From Clostridium nigeriense (GTDB taxonomy: Bacteria; Bacillota; Clostridia; Clostridiales; Clostridiaceae), in the NCBI RefSeq assembly GCF_900086595.1, contig NZ_LT575472.1, positions 2,063,792 to 2,127,791 of the forward strand: DNA of 64,000 bases. Direction: 5' to 3'. A model generated the notes under the pieces. That model worked only from the letters and a program-made list of their open reading frames with translations. It made no database searches and was not told the DNA's origin. The first letter of the stretch is position 1. Each line of letters opens with the position of its first letter. Shown here in pieces: positions 9,119 through 16,242 of this stretch. The position numbers and the translations under genes were made by a program.

Positions 9119-10291
9119 ATGAATATTATTAAAAAAGTTTTATCAACTGTTTTATTAGTATTATTGACATTTACATGGAATATTTATTCAGTTAAAGCAA
9201 TTACTGATGAAAATATTGATAGTGATTATGAGTCAATTGAAATGCTTGAAGAAGATTCTATAGATATTTCATCAGAAGAAGTAAATATAAATACTCCATT
9301 AAGAGTATCTGCAAGAAATGCTATAGCTATAGATAGTAAAAACAATACAGTTTTATGGAGCCAAAATGGATATGAAATAGTTCCAATGGCTAGTACTACT
9401 AAAATTTTAACAGCTCTAATAGCAATAAATTATGGTAATTTAGAAAAAAAAGTAACCATCAGTAAAAATGCCTCTTCTATTAGAGGCTCAACAGTAGGAT
9501 ATAGAGCTGGTGAAGAAATATCTATGAGAGAATTATTATTTGGATTGATGTTTAGATCTGGAAATGATGCAGCTATTGCAATAGCTGAAGAAATAGGAGG
9601 ATCTATTGAAGGATTTGCTAATATAATGAATGACTACGCAAAGAGTTTAGGTATAATTAATTCACATTTTGAATCTCCGCATGGATTAGATAGTGAAAAG
9701 CATTATTCATCTGCCTATGATTTAGCGATTTTAACATCTAAAGCTATGGAATTTGATGTTTTTAAAGAGCTTGTTGGAGAAAAAATAATATATAAAGAAA
9801 AATATAATTTCACTAGAGATTATCAAAATATTAATAAAATATTATATAAGATTCCTGGTGCAAATGGTGTTAAAACTGGTTATACAGGCGGTGCAGGTAA
9901 ATGTTTAGTTTCCTCAATCAATTATGAAGGTAGAAATATTATTATAGTTGTTTTAAATTGTGTAGATAGATGGAATGTAACAGAGAAGATTTATAATTAT
10001 GTTATTAAGACTAATAATTTTATGAATAAAAGTAATAAGGATCTATTAAGTGAAGAAAAAGTTGCAGGATTAGGAAATATTATTAATGAAGAGGACATAA
10101 CTTATGGATACAAGGAAAGTGATGTTATAGAAGTAGAAGTGTTTAATCCTAATTTAGGAATAGAGGTTGGAGATATACTTGGTAAAATATCTATAAAGGA
10201 TAGCTTATATGAAAAAGATAAATTTCCACTTATAAGTAACATAAATTTAAGTAAAGAAAAATTAGAAAAAATAATTTTAGGAGAAGAGTAG
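9119..10291 (+). CDS. dacB: D-alanyl-D-alanine carboxypeptidase (DacB-type PBP)
   Basis: A second S11-family penicillin-binding protein, 390 residues. It has a signal peptide (1 to about 27), an acidic linker (30-60), the catalytic S92-T-T-K95, S147-G-N149 and K252-T-G254, and a C-terminal beta domain. It trims pentapeptides; in Bacillus DacB (PBP5*) acts on spore cortex cross-linking, and this chromosomal position fits that assignment. The ATG at 9119, 7 bases after GAGGG, is preferred to an in-frame ATG at 9095 because it starts a clean signal peptide. The gene is divergent from DUF2953-gerW. Confidence 0.85.
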   Translation: MNIIKKVLSTVLLVLLTFTWNIYSVKAITDENIDSDYESIEMLEEDSIDISSEEVNINTPLRVSARNAIAIDSKNNTVLWSQNGYEIVPMASTTKILTALIAINYGNLEKKVTISKNASSIRGSTVGYRAGEEISMRELLFGLMFRSGNDAAIAIAEEIGGSIEGFANIMNDYAKSLGIINSHFESPHGLDSEKHYSSAYDLAILTSKAMEFDVFKELVGEKIIYKEKYNFTRDYQNINKILYKIPGANGVKTGYTGGAGKCLVSSINYEGRNIIIVVLNCVDRWNVTEKIYNYVIKTNNFMNKSNKDLLSEEKVAGLGNIINEEDITYGYKESDVIEVEVFNPNLGIEVGDILGKISIKDSLYEKDKFPLISNINLSKEKLEKIILGEE

Positions 10292-10317
10292 AGGTTTTGC
10301 CTCTACTTTTTATTTTT
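10288..10317 (+). terminator. Terminator after dacB
   Basis: GTAGAGG (10288-10294) pairs with CCTCTAC (10300-10306), followed by TTTTTATTTTT. The stem overlaps the dacB stop codon. Confidence 0.9.
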
Positions 10318-10388
10318 AAATATTGTAACAAATAATATTATAAAAAATAAGTTAATATTGTATAAGAAATATTTGGGGGACATAGTAA

Positions 10389-11381
10389 ATGAGGGAAATT
10401 GTAGAATGTATAGATTCTGGAACAGAATTTTGTCCATGTAAACTTGCTGAGGCTGGTGAATGTATAATTTGTTCACAATTACAAGGTAGTTGTTTTTGTG
10501 ACTGTTTAAATTGGAAAGGGGTCTGTATATATCACGAATATACTAATAATGGATCTAAGGCAAAAGAAGGAAGAAAAACATATAGTTGCTTAGTTAGAGA
10601 AACGGAAATATATGAGAAAGATTTACTTTTAATTAAATTTGAAGTACCTCATAAGTTAGCAATAGATTTAGTTAAAGCTGGAAGTTTTATTTTTATAAGA
10701 CCTGACGAAGATAATATTTATTTTGATGTTCCTATATCTATATTGGAATCTAATATAGATACAAATATAATTTCTATTATGATAGAGATTAGAGGAGTAA
10801 AAACTAAAAATTTATTAGAAGTAAAAGCTGGAAATAAAATAATAATAAGAGGGCCATATTGGAATGGAGTATTTGGTCTTAATGATTTAAATTCACAAAT
10901 GAATAATGAGGTTTTAGTTTTAGCTAGAGGAATTGGTATGGCTCCAATGGTGCCTGTTATTAGAAAGCTTCATCAAAATAATAACAATATAAATTTAATA
11001 TTAGATAATTCACCTTATAAGGAGTGTTACGTAAAAGATTATTTAAAGGGATATGGTAGCAATATTATAAATGAAGTTTTATTAGATAAGGGAGAGTTAA
11101 GCGATGAAGCGAAGGTTAAAATTAAATCACTTATAAAGGAGAAAAATATTAAATATGTTCATATAGCTGGGGCAGATATATTGACAGTTAAATTAATTGA
11201 GTTTTTAAATAGTTTAAATAGAAAGGATATAAAACTTTCCTGTTGTAACAATATTAAAATGTGCTGTGGTGAAGGCATATGTGGTAGTTGTACAGCAAGA
11301 TTTTCAGGACATAGAGTTAAGAGATTTTGTAAAGTTCAAACAGATCCAAGAAAGGTATTTGAAGGGAGAAGATTTATATGA
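10389..11381 (+). CDS. PyrK/ferredoxin-NADP reductase-like flavoprotein with Cys-rich N-terminus
   Basis: This 330-residue protein has three parts. The first 46 residues hold nine cysteines (7, 15, 17, 25, 28, 35, 37, 39, 46). A ferredoxin-reductase-like module follows (about 60-280), with an NAD-binding GIGMAPMVP segment near 185. The C-terminus has a [2Fe-2S] pattern, C293-x4-C298-x2-C301-x12-C314, as in the PyrK subunit of dihydroorotate dehydrogenase. It should pass electrons between NAD(P)H, FAD and Fe-S centres. The stop overlaps the next start by four bases, so the two products probably form one complex. It is not pyrK itself, since no pyr genes are nearby. The substrate is unknown. 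Confidence 0.75.
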   Translation: MREIVECIDSGTEFCPCKLAEAGECIICSQLQGSCFCDCLNWKGVCIYHEYTNNGSKAKEGRKTYSCLVRETEIYEKDLLLIKFEVPHKLAIDLVKAGSFIFIRPDEDNIYFDVPISILESNIDTNIISIMIEIRGVKTKNLLEVKAGNKIIIRGPYWNGVFGLNDLNSQMNNEVLVLARGIGMAPMVPVIRKLHQNNNNINLILDNSPYKECYVKDYLKGYGSNIINEVLLDKGELSDEAKVKIKSLIKEKNIKYVHIAGADILTVKLIEFLNSLNRKDIKLSCCNNIKMCCGEGICGSCTARFSGHRVKRFCKVQTDPRKVFEGRRFI

Positions 11382-12658
11382 TTAAGGTTATTGTAGTAGG
11401 TGGAGGATGGGCAGGAGCTTCAGCTGCAATTACAGCAAAAAAAGCAGGAGCAGAAGTTCACCTTTATGAAAAAACTGATTTACTATTAGGTCTTGGTAAT
11501 GTTGGAGGAATAATGAGAAATAATGGGAGATGGACAGCCTCCGAAGAGTTAATAGAACTTGGTGCTGGAGATCTTATTCAAATAGCTGATAATACTGCTA
11601 GACACAAAGATATAGAGTTTCCAGGACATAAACACGCTACTTTATATGATGTTAATTTAATTGAAGGTAGAGTAAGTAAATATTTAGAATCTTTAGGAAT
11701 AAATATTCATATAGAAAGTAGAGTAACAGATATAAATATAGAAGATAAAAAAATAAAAGGAATATTTTTAAGTGACGGTACTTATGAAGAGGGAGATGTA
11801 TTTATAGAAACAACAGGAACTACAGGACCAATGGGGAATTGTTTAAGATACGGTAATGGATGTTCTATGTGTATATTGAGATGTCCAGCTTTTGGACCTA
11901 GAATAAGCATTAGTGAAAGATGTGGTGTTTCAGATATTCAAGGAGAAAGAGATGAAGATAATTTAGGTGCATTTTCAGGATCTTGTAAGTTAGTTAAGGA
12001 AAGCTTATCTAAAGAAATAGTTAAGGAATTAGATGAAAAGGGATGTGTGGTTTTAGAGGTTCCAAAGGAAGATATTAATTATGATAAACTTAGCTCAAAG
12101 GTTTGTCAGCAATATGCATTAAAGGAGTTTGCAGAAAATATAATTTTATTAGACACTGGACATGCTAAGCTTATGACCACATATTATCCACTTAAAAAAT
12201 TAAGGAAAATTAAAGGCCTTGAAGATGCTAAATATGTTGATCCATATGCAGGAAGTAAGGGGAATTCAATAAGATATTTATCTGTTGCTCCAAGAACTAA
12301 TGATTTAAAAGTCCAAGGAGTAGATAATTTGTTCTGTGCTGGGGAAAAATCAGGATTATTTGTAGGTCATACTGAAGCTATTATTACTGGATCATTAGCA
12401 GGACACAATGCTGTAAGATTAGCTATGGGAATACCACTACTAATATTACCTTCTTCTATTGCTATAGGAGATATAATTTCTTATGCAAATGAGAAAGCTG
12501 CTACAAGGGAAGGAAGAAAGAATAGATATACCTTTGCTGGTGCAGAGTATTTTAAAAGGATGAAAGATTTAGGATTATACACTACTAACAAGCAAGAAAT
12601 TAAAGAAAGAATTAGGAAAGTTAATTTAGATAATGTATTTAATCAAAAGCTTATATAA
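11378..12658 (+). CDS. FAD-dependent oxidoreductase (GidA/TrmFO-like fold) with CxxCxxxCP motif
   Basis: This 426-residue protein begins with an FAD-binding Rossmann motif (VVGGGWAGASAA, residues 5-16) and ends with a second FAD contact (LFCAGEKSGLFVGHTEA). A cysteine cluster, C155 then C162-x2-C165-x3-C169-P170, may bind an iron-sulfur centre. It resembles the GidA/TrmFO flavoprotein superfamily but is shorter than MnmG and lacks its C-terminal helical domain, so a tRNA-modification role should not be assumed. Overlap of 4 bases (ATGA) with the upstream reductase suggests a two-subunit electron-transfer enzyme. Function unknown. Confidence 0.72.
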   Translation: MIKVIVVGGGWAGASAAITAKKAGAEVHLYEKTDLLLGLGNVGGIMRNNGRWTASEELIELGAGDLIQIADNTARHKDIEFPGHKHATLYDVNLIEGRVSKYLESLGINIHIESRVTDINIEDKKIKGIFLSDGTYEEGDVFIETTGTTGPMGNCLRYGNGCSMCILRCPAFGPRISISERCGVSDIQGERDEDNLGAFSGSCKLVKESLSKEIVKELDEKGCVVLEVPKEDINYDKLSSKVCQQYALKEFAENIILLDTGHAKLMTTYYPLKKLRKIKGLEDAKYVDPYAGSKGNSIRYLSVAPRTNDLKVQGVDNLFCAGEKSGLFVGHTEAIITGSLAGHNAVRLAMGIPLLILPSSIAIGDIISYANEKAATREGRKNRYTFAGAEYFKRMKDLGLYTTNKQEIKERIRKVNLDNVFNQKLI

Positions 12659-12690
12659 TAAAAGGGTGATTTTTATCACCCTTTTATTAT
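12658..12690 (+). terminator. Terminator after the flavoprotein pair
   Basis: AAAAGGGTGAT pairs with ATCACCCTTTT around loop TTTT, followed by ATTATAT. The stem is strong and GC-containing. Confidence 0.9.
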
Positions 12691-12692
12691 AT

Positions 12693-12719
12693 CTTAAACA
12701 ATATACTCGTAAATGATAA
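12693..12719 (+). repeat. 27-bp element, copy 1, upstream of the hypothetical operon
   Basis: The element contains CTTAAAC at its left end and ATATACTCGTAAATGATAA at its right end. It lies 77 bases before the first gene of the hypothetical operon. A second copy with 26 of 27 identical bases is at 15458-15484. In both copies AATATAAAC follows about 10 bases further on. It is not a palindrome. A shared promoter or operator is the simplest explanation. Confidence 0.7.
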
Positions 12720-12796
12720 ATGAATAAATAATATAAACTGGAAGAATAATAATATTAATGGTAAAATAAAATATATTATTTTACAAAGGAGTTAAT

Positions 12797-13366
12797 ATGT
12801 TAGATATAGATTTAATGATATTATTTAATGGATTTATAAGAAATTATGTTAATTTAGGATTAAATAAGAATAGTAATAATATAGAGATAATAAAACAAGA
12901 AAATAAATATTTTTCTACAATAGGTAAATTATTAGGTTTTTCAGTTGTTAACAAAAAAAATTATAATGATATTAATATTGAAATATGCTGGAATGAATAT
13001 GAACTTGATACAGTCAGTGAATCCTTAATAAAATTTCAAATGTTTAGAGAAATAGATTTAACAAAAGATTTATTAGCTATCCATAACTTGTTAAATAATA
13101 TTAAGGAAAATCCTAATAGAGGTTATATTCAAATTTTAGAAACATCATCTAATAATAGGGTAGATTTCTTAAATAATATAGTTAAAACTTCAATAGTGTC
13201 ATGTACATCTGAATACTTAATAATATATATTACTAGAGATGTAATTAAAAATATAACCTACTTTAATTCTTATTTATTTAAGGGAAATGAAATTATAAAA
13301 AATAAAATTGGATTATCTTCAAGTGATAAAGAAGAAAATTTAATAGCAAATTTTAAAATTCATTAA
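12797..13366 (+). CDS. Hypothetical protein, first gene of island operon
   Basis: I do not recognise this 189-residue protein. It is rich in Asn, Ile and Lys, has no signal peptide or clear membrane segment, and alternates predicted helices and strands. A central region reads QMFREIDLTKDLLAIHNLL and then a likely strand, RGYIQILETSS. RBS AAAGGAG is 6 bases before the ATG. It starts a run of closely spaced genes (17 and 11 bases apart) and lies downstream of 27-bp element copy 1. The coding assignment is supported by the RBS, length and tight spacing. Confidence 0.7.
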   Translation: MLDIDLMILFNGFIRNYVNLGLNKNSNNIEIIKQENKYFSTIGKLLGFSVVNKKNYNDINIEICWNEYELDTVSESLIKFQMFREIDLTKDLLAIHNLLNNIKENPNRGYIQILETSSNNRVDFLNNIVKTSIVSCTSEYLIIYITRDVIKNITYFNSYLFKGNEIIKNKIGLSSSDKEENLIANFKIH

Positions 13367-13383
13367 TTTATAGGGGAAATAAT

Positions 13384-13566
13384 ATGAATATTACAAAAAG
13401 CAAGATATATGAGTTTTGGAATACAGAACATAATAAGGTAATTAAATATAGACAAATAATAAAAAATAATAAATTGAATGAGCTAAAGGAAATAGAAACG
13501 GAAAATTTAAATGATTTATTAAAAGAAGTTAGGGAGCAAATTAATAAATGGAATGATATTAGTTAG
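13384..13566 (+). CDS. Small hypothetical protein (60 aa)
   Basis: A 60-residue, strongly charged, mostly helical product (KVIKYRQIIKNNKLNELKEIE) without cysteines or a membrane segment. Its ATG follows GGGGAAAT, 17 bases after the previous stop, and its stop is 11 bases before the next gene, so it fits inside an operon. No family recognised. Confidence 0.6.
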   Translation: MNITKSKIYEFWNTEHNKVIKYRQIIKNNKLNELKEIETENLNDLLKEVREQINKWNDIS

Positions 13567-13577
13567 GGAGAATATAA

Positions 13578-14090
13578 ATGTGTATTGAAATTATAGCTAA
13601 AATAGATTTTGATGAAATTATAAAGATTAAATTTAAAAATATTTTAGAAGGTTTAAATAACTATAATTATGTTGATATTTATTCTTTGAAAAATAAAAAA
13701 GATGAAATTGAGTTAGATTATATTAAAAGTATAGAAGATTTTTATGAATTAAATGAAGGTAATCTTATAATAGATTTTTATAAAAGAAATTTAACTATTG
13801 ATAGCATTAATTTTATTAAAAGTAAATTAGATCTAAAGGATATTAAATATTTTGATGAATTAATAAATGTTTTAGATAATGAAAATATTTATTATAAAAT
13901 AAAAGATAAAAAGTGTATAAGTTTACTTACAAAATTATGTACAAGAGAGTTGTTTTTTATTACCTTTTATTTTTATAAATATCCAGCAACCTTATGGGGA
14001 AATTATAATCTCAAATTTCCTCTATTTTATAATGAAAATAGTAAGATAGACCAATACCTTAATATTTTAAAAACTAATAAGCTAATTTAA
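13578..14090 (+). CDS. Hypothetical protein (170 aa)
   Basis: I do not recognise this 170-residue protein. It is acidic/lysine-rich and apparently cytosolic. The C-terminal third is aromatic (LFFITFYFYKYPATLWGNY), which may form a hydrophobic core or interface. A GGGAGA ribosome binding site precedes the ATG. It follows the two preceding unknown genes in the same direction with an 11-base gap and probably shares their transcript. Confidence 0.65.
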   Translation: MCIEIIAKIDFDEIIKIKFKNILEGLNNYNYVDIYSLKNKKDEIELDYIKSIEDFYELNEGNLIIDFYKRNLTIDSINFIKSKLDLKDIKYFDELINVLDNENIYYKIKDKKCISLLTKLCTRELFFITFYFYKYPATLWGNYNLKFPLFYNENSKIDQYLNILKTNKLI

Positions 14091-14154
14091 TTATTAACTC
14101 ATAAATTTTACTAAGATATCATAATAATATTATTATAAATAGTAGGTGAAATTT

Positions 14155-14352
14155 ATGAGTAGTTTGAAAAAAGTTTTTTATAAGTTTATTGAAGAAAAAT
14201 ATAATGATGAATCTGATAATAGTGAAGAAATAATATGTAGCATTTGTGGAAAATATATAACTGTAAGAGAAGCTTACATTAAAGATGAAGATTTTAAAAT
14301 ATTTTGCTCTAAGGAATGTTATTTAAAACAATTAAACTCTAAATATTACTAA
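14155..14352 (+). CDS. Small zinc-finger-type protein (65 aa)
   Basis: A 65-residue protein with a four-cysteine pattern, CSICG near residue 31 and CSKEC near residues 55-59. It resembles a treble-clef/FCS-type zinc-binding finger in which the second pair is C-x3-C. The frame extends to a GTG at 14146 lying within the GTAGGTGA ribosome binding site, so the ATG at 14155 is used. It follows the unknown operon by 64 bases. The zinc is inferred from cysteine spacing; the biological role is unknown. Confidence 0.65.
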   Translation: MSSLKKVFYKFIEEKYNDESDNSEEIICSICGKYITVREAYIKDEDFKIFCSKECYLKQLNSKYY

Positions 14353-14411
14353 GAGAAAAAAATATTATATCCAAGTTTTTAATATGTGATATTTTATAAT
14401 ATTAAAGTGTA

Positions 14412-14455
14412 AAATCGTAAAGATGATAGATTATTCATCTTTACGATTTTTTTAT
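14412..14455. terminator. Bidirectional terminator
   Basis: AAATCGTAAAGATGA pairs with TCATCTTTACGATTT, followed by TTTTTTAT. It serves the forward operon and overlaps the end of the convergent reverse gene. Confidence 0.88.
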
Positions 14456-14928
14456 AATGATATTTCATTTTTAAAATTGTTACTTATATTTGAAAATAAA
14501 TATATAGTGGATAGCCTTAATTTACCGTTTTCTAAAATTCTAAGGTACCATTGTATATTATCAGTGTTTGAATGAGAAATAATTGATTTTTCTTTATCTT
14601 TATTATTAAACTTTGGATACATTATATTATAGGAGTTCAAAGTTTCCATAACAACAATTATACTATATTCATAGTCAGTACATAAATATTTTAAATTTGA
14701 TAAATCAATTAATATACGATTATCTTCTACTTTCGATATGCATTTCAATACTTCTCGAGTTTTAATATTTTTTAAATAGACATTAATTATACTATATTTC
14801 TTAAAGTTAATATCCTTAAAATAAAGTATTAAAGAATCATTTTGTAGTAAGTAAAAGTTTATATCTTTTTCTATTGAATTTAAATAATTGGAGTTAAGTT
14901 TATTAAAATTATGGTTTGTTTTTTTCAT
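14452..14928 (-). CDS. Hypothetical protein downstream of PadR
   Basis: A 158-residue unrecognised protein, beta-rich in the middle (LILYFKDINFKKYSIINVYLKNIKT), with no signal peptide, membrane segment or metal motif. It ends with IQWYLRILENGKLRLSTIYLF. An AGGAGGA site precedes its ATG. It lies 75 bases downstream of the PadR gene on the same strand and may share its transcript. Confidence 0.65.
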   Translation of the reverse strand: MKKTNHNFNKLNSNYLNSIEKDINFYLLQNDSLILYFKDINFKKYSIINVYLKNIKTREVLKCISKVEDNRILIDLSNLKYLCTDYEYSIIVVMETLNSYNIMYPKFNNKDKEKSIISHSNTDNIQWYLRILENGKLRLSTIYLFSNISNNFKNEISL

Positions 14929-15003
14929 AGTCTCCTCCTTGGAAATTATATATAAAATATAATATTAAAAAAACTATGAAAAGATGATAAATAATAAAAA
15001 ATA

Positions 15004-15393
15004 TTATTTTTTTAAAAGTTCAATCATAACATCAAGAGTAGCCTTTGTTTTATTTAAATTAGAAATATAATCAGCAATATGATTCTTATAATAATTTATA
15101 CCACTGTCAGTTATAGAATAAATTTTTTTACTTCTTTTATTTAAATATTCATCACCAGACCAAGTACTTTGAACATAACCATTTAATTCTAAATCGTAAA
15201 GTGTCTCATATATAGTACTAGATGAAACTGGAAATGGTAAAGAAGTAGAAGAAAAACGATTCCTAAATTCTTCTAATACCTTATTACCAAAAATAGTATT
15301 ACCTTTAGATAGTTCTTTAAGTATATAAAATCTATAAAGCATTTTTGTATTTACAACATTTCTTGGAGCTACTAATCGATTTCTTTTTTCCAT
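15004..15393 (-). CDS. PadR-family transcriptional regulator
   Basis: This 129-residue protein has the PadR winged-helix pattern: an N-terminal helical segment (MLYRFYILKELSKGNTIFGNKVLEEF), the conserved VSSSTIYETLYDLELNGYV recognition helix and wing, and YSITDSGINYYKNH, then a short C-terminal dimerisation helix as in the compact PadR-s2 subgroup. Such proteins usually repress a nearby gene and release DNA on ligand binding. The gene is divergent from the Cys-rich peptide gene, and 27-bp element copy 2 lies between them. An AGGAGG site precedes the ATG. Confidence 0.85.
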   Translation of the reverse strand: MEKRNRLVAPRNVVNTKMLYRFYILKELSKGNTIFGNKVLEEFRNRFSSTSLPFPVSSSTIYETLYDLELNGYVQSTWSGDEYLNKRSKKIYSITDSGINYYKNHIADYISNLNKTKATLDVMIELLKK

Positions 15394-15457
15394 AATAAAA
15401 CCTCCTCACACAATATTTTAACATAAAAATATTATATATACAATTAAATAAAATATT

Positions 15458-15484
15458 CTTAAATAATATACTCGTAAATGATAA
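15458..15484 (+). repeat. 27-bp element, copy 2, between padR and the Cys-rich gene
   Basis: It is identical to copy 1 (12693-12719) except for T instead of C at position 7. It lies in the 170-base divergent region, 65 bases before the padR start on one side and 80 bases before the Cys-rich gene on the other. The spacing to the downstream gene is nearly the same as for copy 1, which favours a promoter or activator site. Confidence 0.7.
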
Positions 15485-15563
15485 TAAATTTTAAATATAA
15501 ACAGAACAAAAAAGATACATATAGAATACTATATACTATACAAAAGAGTAGGAGTTGATAAAC

Positions 15564-15749
15564 ATGTCAAGGAGATCATCATACAATAATTGCTGTTGTA
15601 GAAATAATTGTTGTTGCAGAAATAATTGTGGTTGTGGTGGCTTTGGTGGAGGCTGTGGCTTCGGTGGAGGTTGTGGCTTCGGCGCTGGCTGTGGCGGCGG
15701 TTTTGGATGGCCACTATTATGGTTATTTTTACTAGGTGGTTGTTGGTAG
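15564..15749 (+). CDS. Cys/Gly-rich small protein with hydrophobic C-terminus (61 aa)
   Basis: This 61-residue product holds 12 cysteines. Two NNCCCR repeats (residues 8-13 and 14-19) are followed by Gly-rich repeats of the GFGGGC type and a hydrophobic end, GWPLLWLFLLGGCW. The gene is locally more GC-rich than its surroundings because of Gly and Cys codons. The ATG at 15564, 9 bases after AGGAG, is preferred to an in-frame TTG at 15555. The layout recalls small Gly-rich sporulation proteins such as YjcZ, or a cross-linked coat or metal-binding peptide, but no family is certain. No modification or export genes adjoin it. Confidence 0.7.
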   Translation: MSRRSSYNNCCCRNNCCCRNNCGCGGFGGGCGFGGGCGFGAGCGGGFGWPLLWLFLLGGCW

Positions 15750-15758
15750 TAAAGTAAT

Positions 15759-15790
15759 AAAAGGATGCATTTAAATGCATCCTTTTGTAT
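15759..15790 (+). terminator. Terminator after the Cys-rich gene
   Basis: AAAAGGATGCATTT pairs perfectly with AAATGCATCCTTTT, followed by GTATTAT. It makes the Cys-rich gene a monocistronic unit. Confidence 0.8.
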
Positions 15791-15838
15791 TATATAAAAT
15801 AATGAATCTATATGGTAAAATAGTTAAGAGGTGAGAAT

Positions 15839-16174
15839 ATGCTTGAGAATAAATGCTTTTGTGAAAAATGTAATAAGATACAACCTATAAAAGTTAGTAG
15901 TTCTATAGATAGTAAAGAATTTAATATTGGCAAAATATCTTATAATAAATTAATAGGGAATTGTTTAATTTGTGGAGACGAAGTGTATTCTATAGAACTT
16001 TCTAAAAGAAACAAGATTGAAATAGGTAAAAAAATAAAAGAATTAGAAGAGGAAATGACTATATTAAAAATTATTGAAGATAGTAAATCAGGTAGTTTGA
16101 AGATAAAACAAGGAGATGAGGAATTTTTAAAAGAACTTGAAAATATCATACTTAATAAAAATAAAGATAAATAA
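15839..16174 (+). CDS. Hypothetical protein with four-Cys zinc ribbon
   Basis: This 111-residue protein has cysteines at C8 and C11 (C-x2-C, with C6 nearby) and a second C-x2-C in GNCLICGD near residues 42-45, a zinc-ribbon pattern. The C-terminal half is a charged helix (KKIKELEEEMTILKIIEDSKSG) that may form a coiled coil. A GAGGTGAG site precedes the ATG. It lies between the Cys-rich gene and a DUF6414-like gene. Function unknown. Confidence 0.65.
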   Translation: MLENKCFCEKCNKIQPIKVSSSIDSKEFNIGKISYNKLIGNCLICGDEVYSIELSKRNKIEIGKKIKELEEEMTILKIIEDSKSGSLKIKQGDEEFLKELENIILNKNKDK

Positions 16175-16242
16175 ATAGGTTATTAAAATATGAAGATATT
16201 AATATAATATGTTATATAGCATGAATTCCTAGGAGGAAAATA

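Noticed and set aside
11378..12658. MnmG (GidA) or TrmFO tRNA-modification enzyme
   Set aside because: The FAD motif fits, but the length, missing C-terminal domain of MnmG, the CxxCxxxCP cluster and the coupled PyrK-like partner point to a redox complex instead.
15529..15780. Reverse-strand His/Ser-rich open frame opposite the Cys-rich gene
   Set aside because: The forward frame has a good ribosome binding site and terminator. The His/Ser repeats simply mirror Gly/Cys codons on the other strand.
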